Of a stretch of 27,846 bases of DNA, positions 9,701 to 18,690 are shown one piece after another (within the stretch, counting starts at the first letter, position 1; each line of letters starts with the position of its first letter). Under the pieces are notes generated by a model. That model did not search any database and was not told where the DNA came from. It saw only the letters and a program-made list of their open reading frames with translations. Made by a program: the position numbers and the translations under genes. The DNA is from Caulochytrium protostelioides (taxonomy: Eukaryota; Chytridiomycota; Caulochytriomycetes; Caulochytriales; Caulochytriaceae): NCBI GenBank assembly GCA_003615045.1, contig ML014330.1:1-27846 (forward strand), read 5' to 3'.

Positions 9701-10949
9701 GCTGGCGGTGGCGCGCGCGGAGCACTTTATGGCCGGCCATGAGCGGCGTGTCCTTGCGCGCGGTGCCCGACGCATACAGCATGATGCGCACGGCTTCGAC
9801 GATCGCCGAGGCGTACACGATGTACTTGTCCTTCGTTCGGATCTGCGCCGCGCCATACAGCGTTGTGATGGCCGCATGCAGGTCGCGGCGGACGCGGTCC
9901 CACCCGGCCAAGGGCTCCGCCGACGCGGATGCCGGTGCCGGCGCCGAGGCCGACGCTGATGTCGACGGCGGGGACGGCGATGAGAGCGACGCCAGCGACG
10001 TCGACGATGACGACGCCGATGGGGCCGATGCGAACGGCAACGGCGAGTACAGCTGTGCGAGTGACGCGTCGAGCTGGCCCACGACGGCGAGCTCGCTCTC
10101 GGACGGCGGCGCGCGGGCCAGACGGCCGTCGGGGCCAATGTCCGCCAGCGACCAGGTCGTCTCGTCCGTCACGAGATTGAAGTAGTAGCGTCGGCCCTCC
10201 AGCGTCGTCTTGAGGCCCCAGTTGGCCGGCACGGCCGAGACCGAGCCGGGCACGGCGACGGCGGCGAGCGACGCAATATGGCCGCGGGCATAGATCTGGT
10301 CGGTGCTGCCGCGGCGCGCATACACGATGCGCGACGTCGCTGGCGGCAGCATGGACAGCGACGTCGGCGGCGGCGCCGACCAGGGCGCGGACGCCGCGGA
10401 TCCGTCCGTAAGGGCGGATCCGTCGTGCGCCAACGCTGGCTCATGGCCAGGCCGCGCGGCCGGATCGGCGGGAACGGCGCCGGCGAGGCCCTTCGGATGG
10501 GGCAGGTACACGGCGTCCGGCACGAGATCCGGCGGGAGCGCCGGCGCCGTTTCCTGTGTGTGCACGTTGTAGAAGACGCTGGCGCCGGGGTGGGCACTGC
10601 CGCCGGCGGCAGCATCAAGGGTGATCCAGTTCTCACGGACGCGGCGTGGGTCGGCGACACAGACGAGCGGAACGGCGCGCGGCAGCGGGTCGTGCGGCGG
10701 CGCGTCCGCATGGGACGAGGAGAAGCTCGGCCGCTGGCCTGTGCGGCCGTGCGGCGGGGCCGGGGACGGTGCCGTGGCCGTCATGGCGGCAGCGGCGGCG
10801 GCAGCGGAGACCGACGGAGAAGCGCGCACGGCCCGGTGAGAGGGCGGCGAGGCGGCCGGCGTCGACATGGCCGGGGTCGACGTCGGCGTGGAAGCCGCGG
10901 AGACGATCTCCGGAACGAACGGCGGTGGCGGTGGCGGCATGGTGTGCAT
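6783..10949 (-). CDS. Ras guanine-nucleotide exchange factor with WW domain (Cdc25 family)
   Basis: The 1388-residue product starts at MHTMPPPPPP. Order of parts: a WW-like segment near 108-130 (ENWITLD ... FYNVHTQET); a good WW domain at about 240-270 (NWGLKTT ... GRRYYFNLVTDETTW, Trp 244 and Trp 266); a helical region at about 350-470; a second helical region at about 560-700; a long Pro/Ala/Ser-rich linker; RasGEF-N at about 963-1080 (GGTLRALVERLT ... FLLTYRSF); and the catalytic CDC25-homology domain at about 1126-1350. The last has ITPQEFLNKNWSNK, MLNNFNTLMSILAGLNSAPI and the family signature PCVPFLGFYLTDL near 1283-1296. The catalytic domain looks complete, so the protein should load GTP onto a Ras-like GTPase at a membrane. 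Many fungal Cdc25 proteins carry an N-terminal SH3; none is visible here or just upstream. One open frame, no intron needed. Internal GTG/GCC-rich shadows on the opposite strand are not genes. Confidence 0.95.
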   Translation of the reverse strand: MHTMPPPPPPFVPEIVSAASTPTSTPAMSTPAASPPSHRAVRASPSVSAAAAAAAMTATAPSPAPPHGRTGQRPSFSSSHADAPPHDPLPRAVPLVCVADPRRVRENWITLDAAAGGSAHPGASVFYNVHTQETAPALPPDLVPDAVYLPHPKGLAGAVPADPAARPGHEPALAHDGSALTDGSAASAPWSAPPPTSLSMLPPATSRIVYARRGSTDQIYARGHIASLAAVAVPGSVSAVPANWGLKTTLEGRRYYFNLVTDETTWSLADIGPDGRLARAPPSESELAVVGQLDASLAQLYSPLPFASAPSASSSSTSLASLSSPSPPSTSASASAPAPASASAEPLAGWDRVRRDLHAAITTLYGAAQIRTKDKYIVYASAIVEAVRIMLYASGTARKDTPLMAGHKVLRARHRQLMASLSKLVLSAKMASGVWPAPDAVVKLLMAANDVAVASRLFVDAAREAKIDVLRAVPQAPSSLPGVTTAGTSTAGPTPETAGATVSARRPSSTTRPICPPLATHDDAVASGTASRRRGPAAAAAAAAAHGSSGPDGQGQQTNVELIAQLEGYTAVVVSTIDALVRPVATSEMQSSVLINQVRSMVTEVGNFLALVDELPPDVLNHDLTVDFKVNRLALYNSISGLVMATQTATSPFAPSNAIEEVVLAAALVKRAVQDLLISTKFLVEEKDTLEQMSLQNYIEQYGSRRTDPLVRPRRAASLADSVSSVGTTASTWHPPPPPPSHPPHQLPALHHGHPTTPSDAYASIPAPGAHPASQYPRDHDAAEPWSAAAAAEGPPRAPWHAQDMHHASPPRRGPDGPAVAETGGLSQAGPPLLPTRPAPATATATATAPPAPPPVVVMTPPGPGRLVSASPSAAEGATQRLSSGLAPLGAPMATLPEGAVSDETGSTTLAAASSASSTGSLMLLPDGAASASASSLDLDGRERHSASGLSDEALLEYDYAPQEIVFTVQDGNKVKGGTLRALVERLTLHDALDPSFTTCFLLTYRSFTSTPALFRLLVSRFQIAPPAGLTRAQAEVWRARKQTPIRIRVFHVLKSWLEQYCLDEPDDLAVLSEIRDFADQAMRAAGMEAAANALIRIVEQRQVLPGVFRRAVQATPQPLPAPILPRNLRKFRLTDLDPLELARQLTLMESAEYNKITPQEFLNKNWSNKRPGASPNIKTMSRLSNQIIGWVALTILAEKDPKRRAPVVKHLILVGDRCRMLNNFNTLMSILAGLNSAPIHRLKRTFELLSARVQAILDVLRDTMAPHRNFSTYRDTLHAVTPPCVPFLGFYLTDLTFIEDGNPDFLKGGELINFGKRLKTSDVIREVQQYQTTPYAVAPVPEIQQWLLQQFDQSTDDNALYEMSLLLEPRERDDEKITRLLQESGFL

Positions 10950-12332
10950 CGCCGCAGGCGGCGGGCGCCGGCAGCAGCGAGACGGCGGGACGGCGCGGGG
11001 GGCAGCGGCAGCAAGGAGCGCGGCGGCGGCGGCGCAGCGTCATGGACGTCGGACGGTCGTTGTGGCCGGCGCGTCGTCGTTGTCGCCGCCGCGGCGCGTC
11101 GGTCGATGCGTGATGCGAGGCGGACGCGCGGCCGGCGACGCGAGCGCGATCAAGCGTGGGCAGCAGGGAGAGCGGCGGCGGCGGCGGCGGCGGTATGGCG
11201 GGACTCAGGAGCAGACGCAGGAGCGACGGCAGCCATGGCGCGAGCCGCAGAATGGAGGGCACTCGGCCGAGGGTGGCCGATGGCGCGCGGGCGAGCGATT
11301 CATGGTCCTGCTGGGTCGGCGCGTGCGCCGTTTGATGCCTGTGCGGCCGCTTCCGGACGCCGTCGCGACGGCGTCGAGCGGGCACGGCGTACGCGCCGCG
11401 AGGTGAAGAGGCCCCTGGACGTCCCGCGTGGCCGCCGCTTGGCCGCGAAGCCCGCCGGCCGCTTAAGTGAGACCCTCCACGTGGACGGCCACGTGCTGCA
11501 CCACGCGCGAGCTCTCGGGCGGGCTGCCCGTGCGCGTGCGCGTGGCAGCCGTCGCTGTGGCGACGGCGACGGCGAAGGGCCGCCGTGACCCGGACGACGC
11601 CCTCGGAGGCCGTGGCGGGCGAGACGGGTGAGACGGTAGGCGCAGCCCCGGCGCGGCGTCCCCCATCGCCACGGCGCCACGGACGCATGCCGCGCCGCGG
11701 ACGGCGCCAGGACCGCGCGGCGCCGCGCGGCGCGGCACGGCACGGCCGCCAAGCCCCCCGCCATGCCTGGCGCAGGACCCTCGCGCGGCGGGGTCCGAGA
11801 GCAGCGGCGCGCTCAGGACGCGGCCCTCCGGCAGGCAGCAGGGCCACGGCTGACGGTCGCGACGGCGCGGCAGCGCAGACGGTCTCATGGCTCGCCGCGG
11901 CCGGACGCTTCGCTGGCGCTGTCCGGACCGGACCGGTCCTTGTTGACGGTGCCGTGCTGGGCCGTGCTGGGTCCGGCTGGACCGCCACCGGCAAGGGCGC
12001 CCAACGTCATTCCAGGGGCCGGCCGCGGCCAGGCTGCCACGCGCGAGGCGCCGGCGGTTCCCTCTGGAAAGAAAGCACGGAAGAACAGAGCGCCGTCGCT
12101 AAGAGATGATAGGGTAGGAAATTCATTATCGAAATGCTGGAAGCGAGCGAGTGCCGTGCTCGGCACGCGTGTAAGAAAGGAGAAGCAAGGCGGGAAACAA
12201 GAAACGAGAACGAGAAGGGGGCCGCATCCAGCGGGCCCGACGGCGTCATGCTAGCTTCCCGATAAACGTCGACGTGGGAAAAGGGTTCATGTGGGTCGAT
12301 TAGACTCCATCCCAAGAAAATAAAATGATGAT
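10950..12332. other. Intergenic region, no gene recognised
   Basis: This lies upstream of the RasGEF gene and downstream of the stop of the 12333-13673 gene. It is extremely GC-rich up to about 12000, which leaves long open frames on both strands. Their products are Arg/Ala/Pro-rich with no domains and I treat them as spurious. The less GC-rich part at 12080-12332 is probably the 3' untranslated region of the - strand neighbour. No SH3 domain or other extra N-terminal exon for the RasGEF gene was found here. Confidence 0.5.
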
Positions 12333-13673
12333 TTAGGCGGGGGCAGCCGTGGCATCGCCGGTATCGCTGGCCGGTGGTCCAGCCGTCGCATCGCCAGAAT
12401 CGCTGGCCGGTGGTCCAGCCGTCGCATCGCCAGAATCGCTGGCCGATGGTCCAGCCGTCGCATCGCCAGGATCGCTGGTCGCCGGCGAGGCCGTCGCATC
12501 GCGGGGATCGCGGGTCGCGGGTGAGGCCGTCGAGCCGTCCGTAGCAGGCGTCGTTGGCGCGGGCGTCGAGCCATCCGTATCGCTGGACGCGGGCGCGGCC
12601 GCCGCTTCGTCCGAATCACTGGTCGCTGGCGCGGCCGTCGCTTCGCCAGAATCGAGGATGCCCGGTCCGCGGATGATCCAGGGTCGTGCCGTGGAGGGCG
12701 TCCCGCCGAGGGGGAAGTTGTGGGTCTTGTTGTGGCGGGGCCCGCCGCCGAGAAAGTAGAGGAGCGCGACGATGCCGGCGACGATGGCCGCGACGGTGGC
12801 GGCGATAAAGAGGGCGACGCCGAGCGCCGGCAGCACGAGCGTCGTCAGCAGGAGCAGGCCACTGGTGCTCGCGAGGAACGCCATCGCAAAGGACCACATC
12901 AGGACGGTCAGCATCGGCACAATCACGCCAACGGCCACCACCATCGTCCCCAGGAACGCCATCGCGATGTCGTGGTTGTACGTGTCGTCGCGGCGCTGCA
13001 GCCCGCGGCGCTGCCGCCGCCGCAGCCCGACTGCTGTGCCCGCGGCCGGCGCGAGCTCGGTGGTCTCCGAGACGACCACGAGGGCTGTGAGCTCCATCGA
13101 GCCCGACGGCGGCTCGGCCACGGCGTCGGCGTCGGTATCGGCGGGCTGCCGCGCCGTCGGGGCTCGCGTGCGGTAGAAGGCTATGAACTCGGTGTGCACG
13201 TGGCGGTTCATCGCCGCCATGGTCGCGTTGTTGACGGCCATGTGCTCCACGAAGGTGCCGGTCTTGTAGGGGCTCGGGCGCAGCGCTGCCCACTCCCTGC
13301 TCACGTTGGAGGTGACCTCGCGGCACGCCGGCACGAAGGCCGGGTGCAGGATGTAGGCTTCGTACTCGCTCTGCAGGCGGCGCTGCGTTGCGGCCGACAT
13401 GGCCTCGCCGGACGGGGTGCGGTAGTCCTCGAGGTCCGTGCGGAACTTCTCGCGCCACTTCGGCGTGCTCTGCAGCTTCAGACGCATCCAGTCGTCCAGC
13501 TCCTCGGGGGACCTGAAATCCTTCGTTTCCTCGTGGATCTTGGCTTGGATCTTGGGGTCCATCGCGTCGGCGTCGAACAGGTCGTATGACGCGCTCGACT
13601 TGTCGGCGCGGGCCATCGGCATCACGAGCACGGCGACCAGCGCCAGCAGCCGCAGCACGATGAAATGCCGCAT
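12333..13673 (-). CDS. Secretory-pathway membrane protein with 12-residue tandem-repeat tail, unknown function
   Basis: The 446-residue product begins with a clear signal peptide (MRHFIVLRLLALVAVLVMPM, cleavage likely near ARA-DK). A charged helical ectodomain follows at about 24-215, with N-glycosylation sequons NVS (123) and NAT (149) and a single Cys at 117. A basic stretch RRRQRRGLQRR at about 218-228 could be a dibasic processing site. A very hydrophobic block at 235-308 fits two or three membrane spans. The C-terminal 107 residues are nine 12-residue repeats (SDSGDATAGPPA consensus), acidic and Ala/Pro/Thr-rich. I know no family with this layout. A cell-surface or endomembrane protein is a reasonable inference. 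The Met chosen is the first one and gives an ideal signal peptide. It faces the AT-hook gene across a divergent intergenic region. Confidence 0.8.
   Translation of the reverse strand: MRHFIVLRLLALVAVLVMPMARADKSSASYDLFDADAMDPKIQAKIHEETKDFRSPEELDDWMRLKLQSTPKWREKFRTDLEDYRTPSGEAMSAATQRRLQSEYEAYILHPAFVPACREVTSNVSREWAALRPSPYKTGTFVEHMAVNNATMAAMNRHVHTEFIAFYRTRAPTARQPADTDADAVAEPPSGSMELTALVVVSETTELAPAAGTAVGLRRRQRRGLQRRDDTYNHDIAMAFLGTMVVAVGVIVPMLTVLMWSFAMAFLASTSGLLLLTTLVLPALGVALFIAATVAAIVAGIVALLYFLGGGPRHNKTHNFPLGGTPSTARPWIIRGPGILDSGEATAAPATSDSDEAAAAPASSDTDGSTPAPTTPATDGSTASPATRDPRDATASPATSDPGDATAGPSASDSGDATAGPPASDSGDATAGPPASDTGDATAAPA
12336..12656 (-). repeat. 36-bp coding minisatellite, about 9 units
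   Basis: Nine 36-bp units encode the 12-residue repeats at the C-terminus of the membrane protein. The units nearest the stop are almost identical (SDSGDATAGPPA twice), while those nearest the membrane block have diverged (e.g. LDSGEATAAPAT). The gradient suggests recent expansion at the 3' end. Confidence 0.88.
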
Positions 13674-15259
13674 CCTGCCCGTCGTATCAAGGCCGGGGGG
13701 ATGCCGGGGACGGAGGATCCGGCAATGTGGGACCTGGCCGTGCAGAGCCGAGCAGCAGCAGCCACTGAGTGGACAGGGTCACGCGATGGCTTCACAGAAC
13801 GTCGGAAGAGCGTAGCAAGCGAGCCGTGGGAGTCGATATTTGGTGGAACTCGGGGAACTCGGATCATGGGTCGCTCGAACGGATCCGGGGTCGATTGATC
13901 AATCAAGCGTAAGTCCAGAGCGCGAGCGACGCATCAGCGGGAAACGCCGGTTCAGACTCGTCCGTTCAACGGCAGTAAAGAGAGGCAGGGCGACTGATGG
14001 GCCCAATCATGGCATGGACGCTTCGGTTTGGTGCACGATGAGTCGTCCGATGATCCTTTGGCGATCCGGGTGAGCGACCCAACCCGCAGGGAATCCCCAA
14101 GAATGACAGACAGTGGTGACCCAGTGAGCGATGGCGCGCGAGCGCCGAGCGGCTGCGCCGATCCTGCCGGCTCGCCGAGGCGCATCTAGCCAGCGCACCC
14201 ACCCACCCACACCTCGACCCGGCCCCGCTATGGTATGGACCACCGCTATCACCTGCCCTGGGTGGTCAGGCCAGCGCAGAAGCCGGTGCGCCATCGTCGG
14301 CGGCGACGGCGACGCGGCATGCCGCGTGAGCATGAGCGTGAGCGTGAGCATGCGCATGCGCATGAGCGGCAGCTCCGACGTCAAGCCGCGGCGACGGCCC
14401 CGCTCGCTGCCGCGTGTCGCGGGCTTCCTGCCGCCCGCGCCGGCGTCGAGTCTGGCCTGGCCTCAAAAATGAGCTCTGGCGTCCCTGCCGCGCCTCGCCG
14501 TCGGGGCCGGACCCCTGCCCACGCCCGCCGGAACCTGCGGCGGTCGTCGTTCAATTTTGGTGGGCGACTGATACCTGCGGACGCGAGGGCCCTGAGCGCC
14601 CATGGATGCCGTCGCTTGGGCCGCCGCCACGCGTCCGACGGGGGCTCCGGCACGCGCGCGCGCGCACCCCCGAAGCGGCCCGGCCGCCGGTCAGAATGAT
14701 CCATCGGGGAACACGAGCGGCCGGTGGCAGCGATTTTGCGGCGATCTTGCGGCGATCCTGCGGTGCGTCTGCCCGCGCTCGGTGCGTGATCGGCGCGGCC
14801 GTGCCCCGCCTCGGAGCGGCGGCGGCCGGGGTCGGCCCTGGCAGCGGACCCCAGCCAGCGGCTGCGCCACGGCCGTCCGCTCCGCCACGGCCACTGCCAA
14901 GCATGCGCCGCGGCGGCGCGGCGGCGCGGCGACGCGGCGACGCCGCGAGGCGCCTTCCCCGCGACCGCCGAGGCCCACGTGCCGCCGCGCCGTGCATCCG
15001 CCGAGGCCGCGCCGACGGCGCTCCTGATCGGCCGCCGGCGACGGCGACGGCGACGGGCGGCGGCGCGTCATGTCATGTCGCGCCGTGCGCGGGGGTTGTC
15101 TCACCTCGCCTCGCCGCGCCGCGCCGCGCCGCGCCGCGCCGCGGGTCAGGTCGGGGTCACTCCGGGCTGAGCCCGCGGGACGGCGGCCACGTGGCCGCGA
15201 GCGTCCATCGCTGCCGCGTGGTCGTGCCGCGCTGTCCCGCCCTCGTCCCGCACCGCGCC
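13674..15259. promoter_or_regulatory. Divergent intergenic region with simple repeats
   Basis: The two flanking genes are transcribed away from each other, so both promoters should lie here. I see no convincing core promoter motif. Simple repeats are present: GAGCGT/GCATGC hexamers at 14326-14365, CACC repeats near 14205-14218, and GCCGC pentamers at about 15116-15147. An open + frame runs from 14414 into the AT-hook gene, but its product before 15260 is Arg/Pro-rich and looks like GC-driven readthrough. Confidence 0.45.
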
Positions 15260-15426
15260 ATGGAGCCGTCCGCCTCGAAGCGCAGCGCCGCGAGCGCCCG
15301 CCGGCCGCGCCACCGCGCTCCCTTCGGCCTCGACTTCAAGCGCCAGCTCGACCGCCGCGCGACGCCGTCGCCGCCGGCGCCGTCCGTCGGCGCCGCCGCC
15401 GCCATCGCCAATGCTGTCATCGCCAA

Positions 15427-15460
<34 letters not shown>

Positions 15461-17599
15461 CGACGCCGCCGCGGCGCTGCGCGCCCGCAGGGGGCGCCGC
15501 CCGCCGCCGGCAGCGCCGCCCTTCAGGCCATGTCGCGCATGTCGTCGTACGACGAACTGACCAACGAGCCGCAGCGCGACGGGCGGCGCGCGGCCCTCGC
15601 GGCCGCCGCGACCGCCGCGTCGACGCGATCGCCGACCCCGCGGCGGCCGTCGCCGAGCAAGACGCCGGCCACGTCGCCGCCCCCGTCGCCCCAGCGGTCG
15701 CACGGGGCCGCGGCGCCGCGCCGCTCGCCCTCGCCGCTTCGCGCCGGCTCCACGGCGACCACAGCCACGACCGCGACCGCGGCGGCCGCCGCGCCGTCCG
15801 GGTCGCCGGTGCTGGCTGCCGCCGACGACGCCGGCACGCCGGCCGAGGCGACTCGCCCGATCGATCGCGCCGCCGCCGCCCCCGCCGATGACGACGACGA
15901 CATGGAGGACGATGCCGCGATCAGCTCCGAGACCGGGTCGATCCAAGTCGACAGCTTACTGTCGCAACGGCGCCCCGGCAGCGATGCCGTCCAAAGGCCG
16001 CTGGCGTCCCGCGACGACGACAACGACGTCGACAACGACGACGACGGCGACGGCGACAGCGACAGGGAGACCGCGGACTCGCTGGCCCCTGGGACGCCGC
16101 GCGCGCTCGACAGCGACGACGCGGCGAGCATGACGTCGCACGGCGTCGTGCCGCGCGACTTCATCGATGGCCTCGCGGGCCTCCAGCCGGCGGCGGCGCG
16201 AGCCGCGGGCGCCGGCGCCGATCCGTCTGAGCGGCCGCGCTCGGAGCCGGCGCCGAGCGCGACGGCCACGACGGCTGGCGCGGGAACGAGCGTGGCCTCG
16301 GACGCCGCCACGCTCGACTCAGCGCCCGTGGCCCCGACGTCGCCGCGCCGCCGCGCCCGCCGCGTCGTGGCCTCCGATGAGGAGGACGCGACGATCGGCG
16401 CGGCCGATCTGGCGAGCGATCCCGCCAGCGACGACCGCGAGACCCCTGCGGAGACCGACTCGACGGCCGACGAGAGCGGCTCCGAGGCCGAGTCCGCCTC
16501 GGCAGCGGCGGCCGCGGCCGCCGCGGCGGCGCCGTCGCCCGCGAAGCGCAAGCGCGGCCGCCCGCCCAAGGCCAAGCCCGCGGCGGCGGCGGCGGCCGCG
16601 CCCGCCGGGACGCCCGCCAAGCGGAAGCCCGGCCGCCCGCCGAAAGACCCGGCCGCCGCCGCCGCCGCCGCCGCCGCGTCGGCCGCCGCCGAGGCGTTGA
16701 CGCCGGCGCCGGCCAAGCGGAGCAAGGGTCGCCCCTCGAAGGCGGCGCGGGTCGCGAGCGCGTTCCCGCTGATGGGCCTCGTGGCCGAGACGGGCGCGCA
16801 CGCGGCGGCCGAGCTGGCGCGGACGGGCTACGCGCCGGCTGCGGACGCCGCGGCGCTCGCGCGCGGCGCCGCGTTCCCGCCCGGGTTCCGCGTCCACGTC
16901 CCGCACTTCGGCGACCTCGTGCCGCAGCGCGCGCCGTTCCGCGCGCCGCTCGACCCGGCGACGCCCGTCGAGAGCGTCAACGTGCCCGTCATGCCCGTCT
17001 ACCCGCCGCCGCGGCCGCCGTCGCTCGACACGGGCGCCGATCCGGCGGCGGACGCCGACCTCGGGGTGCCGCCCGCGGCGTCGGCGACGGACGACGGCAC
17101 GCCCGAGGACGCGGCGCTCGCGGCGCGCGAGGTGCTGAACCTGTGGTTTGCCGACGTGTGGCGCGCGTGCCCCCCGCAGTGGGTGCGGCCCGGGATGGGC
17201 CCCGCGCGGCCGCCGAGCTTCGTGCACGTGCCGTACCTGCAGTCGTACCTGATCCGAGGGGCGTTCCAGCCGCGGCGCTCGATCCCGGCGATCGAGTCGT
17301 GGACGATTTTGTTCCAGATGCACTTCTACGACCACCAGGACGTCGCCGAGTGGGCGCGATACCCCTTCCGGCGGCGGCTCGCGGCCTGCCGCGACGTCGA
17401 TGCCGTGATCCAGGAACTCTTTGTGCTGTGGAACACGCATCTCGAGTATGCGCCCGTCCCGAGCCGCCGCGCGCTGTGGAGCGTCCTGCCGCACAAGCCA
17501 CACGACGTCCCCGTCTTCATTGACCGATGGCAGTCTCAGAGCAGTCTGTACTGGGACCAGCTGGACTCGCCGGCGTCCGCTCGCGTTCCCCTGCCCTGA
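15260..17599 (+). CDS. AT-hook protein with Ala/Asp/Ser-rich N-terminal region, putative chromatin-associated factor
   Basis: The 779-residue product starts at ATG 15260 in a strong context (GCGCCATGGAG). The N-terminal half is Ala/Pro/Ser-rich and disordered-looking, with an Ala run near 60-70 and acidic stretches (DDDDMEDD; NDVDNDDDGDGDSD). Three AT-hooks are spaced by poly-Ala: AKRKRGRPPK near 428, AKRKPGRPPK near 453 and AKRSKGRPSK near 484. Each keeps the GRP core that binds the minor groove of AT-rich DNA. The last 155 residues (from about 623) change character to a Trp/Tyr/Phe-rich folded-looking block (VLNLWFADVW ... SWTILFQMHFYDHQDVAEWARYPF ... FVLWNTH) that I do not recognise. The role is probably nuclear DNA binding. 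A longer start at 14414 is possible but unlikely. A short spliced 3' exon cannot be excluded. Confidence 0.8.
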
Positions 17600-18690
17600 T
17601 GCGATCAGAAGGCGATATTTCTGCATTGCAGAGACAGCAGGAGCGAACGAAGGAGGGCTTTCGCCCCGCCGATAATTTTTTTTTGCATTTATTCTCCGAC
17701 TTCCGAATTTTCATAAGCTTCCCGTCTTGGTCTCGGATCCGGCTGCCGCCCAGAAGTGCTGAGGGCCGCCATCCCAGGCATCTGCCCGCCGCGACACCCG
17801 ACAACCAGCGCGGCGGCATCGTCGTGGCCGTGGCCGTGGCCGTGGTCGTGGCCGTGGCCGTGGTCGTGGCCGTGGCCGTGGCCGTGGTCGTGGCCGTGGC
17901 CGTGGCCGTGGTCGTGGCCGTGGTCGTGGTCGGCTGACCGAGGTCGACCACCTTGACGCCATCACCCTGCGCGTCGCCGCGAAGCCGCCTCCCCGCCAGG
18001 CCGGGACCTCGCCAGACCCCTGGCCTGGCCGCGATGATCCGCCTCGACCCCCTCGGCCGCGTGCCGTTCGGCGGTCGGTTGAAGGACGCGTTGGGCGCGT
18101 TGGGCGTGTGGCGCCGTCGCGAGTCGCGGTCTGAGCCACACCACGCAGGGGCCGCGGCGCGGCGGACGATGACGAACATCGGCATGGCCCCGAGCGCCGC
18201 GCCCGCCCCAGCAGCGAGCCCGGACGGCGCGGCGCGGCACGGCGAGGCCGCCGATGCAGGGTGCCGCGTGGCACGATGCCGTCGCCGGTCTCCAGTATGA
18301 AACGGCGTGCCCGCGGCGATGACTCGCGGCACGATCGCCCGGCGGCCGGCGTGGTGCGCCGCGGCTCTCCTCTCGTGCACGCCCGCGGACGGCGGCCGAC
18401 GACGGCATCGTGGGCACGGCGGGTGCGTGGCCGAGGGCGACGGTCGATGCGAGGCCGATGGACGAGCGCAGGGCTGGCTGGCCACCGAAGCGCATTTCCC
18501 ACTCCAGGCGCGTGACCCATTGGTCTCTCTCCGCTTGCCGCGATTGACTCGGACCGACCCTGTTGAACCGAACCGCTGAAGCCCACGGGCCCGCTGCTCG
18601 ACCGCGCCTGGCCTCCACCCCGCTGCGCGGTCTTGCAACGCAACGCATCCCAGCGGCATCCCCCCGACGGACTCAGCAGCACACCGCAGG
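17600..18690. other. Intergenic region upstream of SEY1, no gene recognised
   Basis: The first 160 bases are relatively AT-rich and likely the 3' untranslated region of the AT-hook gene. After that come the GTGGCC minisatellite and GC-rich sequence leading to the SEY1 start. Long - strand open frames covering 17517-18758 give Arg/Thr/Ala-rich products with repeat-driven RP or AT dipeptides and no domains, so I do not call them. Confidence 0.5.
17821..17931. repeat. GTGGCC/GTGGTC minisatellite
   Basis: About 18 hexamers of GTGGCC with regularly interspersed GTGGTC units form a tandem array of roughly 110 bp. The variant hexamers recur in blocks, so there is a higher-order period of about 12-24 bp. 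It lies about 760 bp upstream of the SEY1 start and is not inside a supported gene. Confidence 0.9.

Noticed and set aside
7113-9959. Long + strand frames across the RasGEF gene
   Set aside because: They are antisense shadows of conserved RasGEF codons in GC-rich DNA, with no domains.
10633-11994. 453-codon - strand frame upstream of RasGEF, and 436-codon + frame at 10278-11588
   Set aside because: Both are Arg/Pro/Ala-rich, overlap each other on opposite strands and show no domain or signal.
14414-15259. N-terminal extension of the AT-hook gene by 282 codons
   Set aside because: The extension is Arg/Pro-rich, similar to all other GC-driven frames here, and the ATG at 15260 has a much better context.
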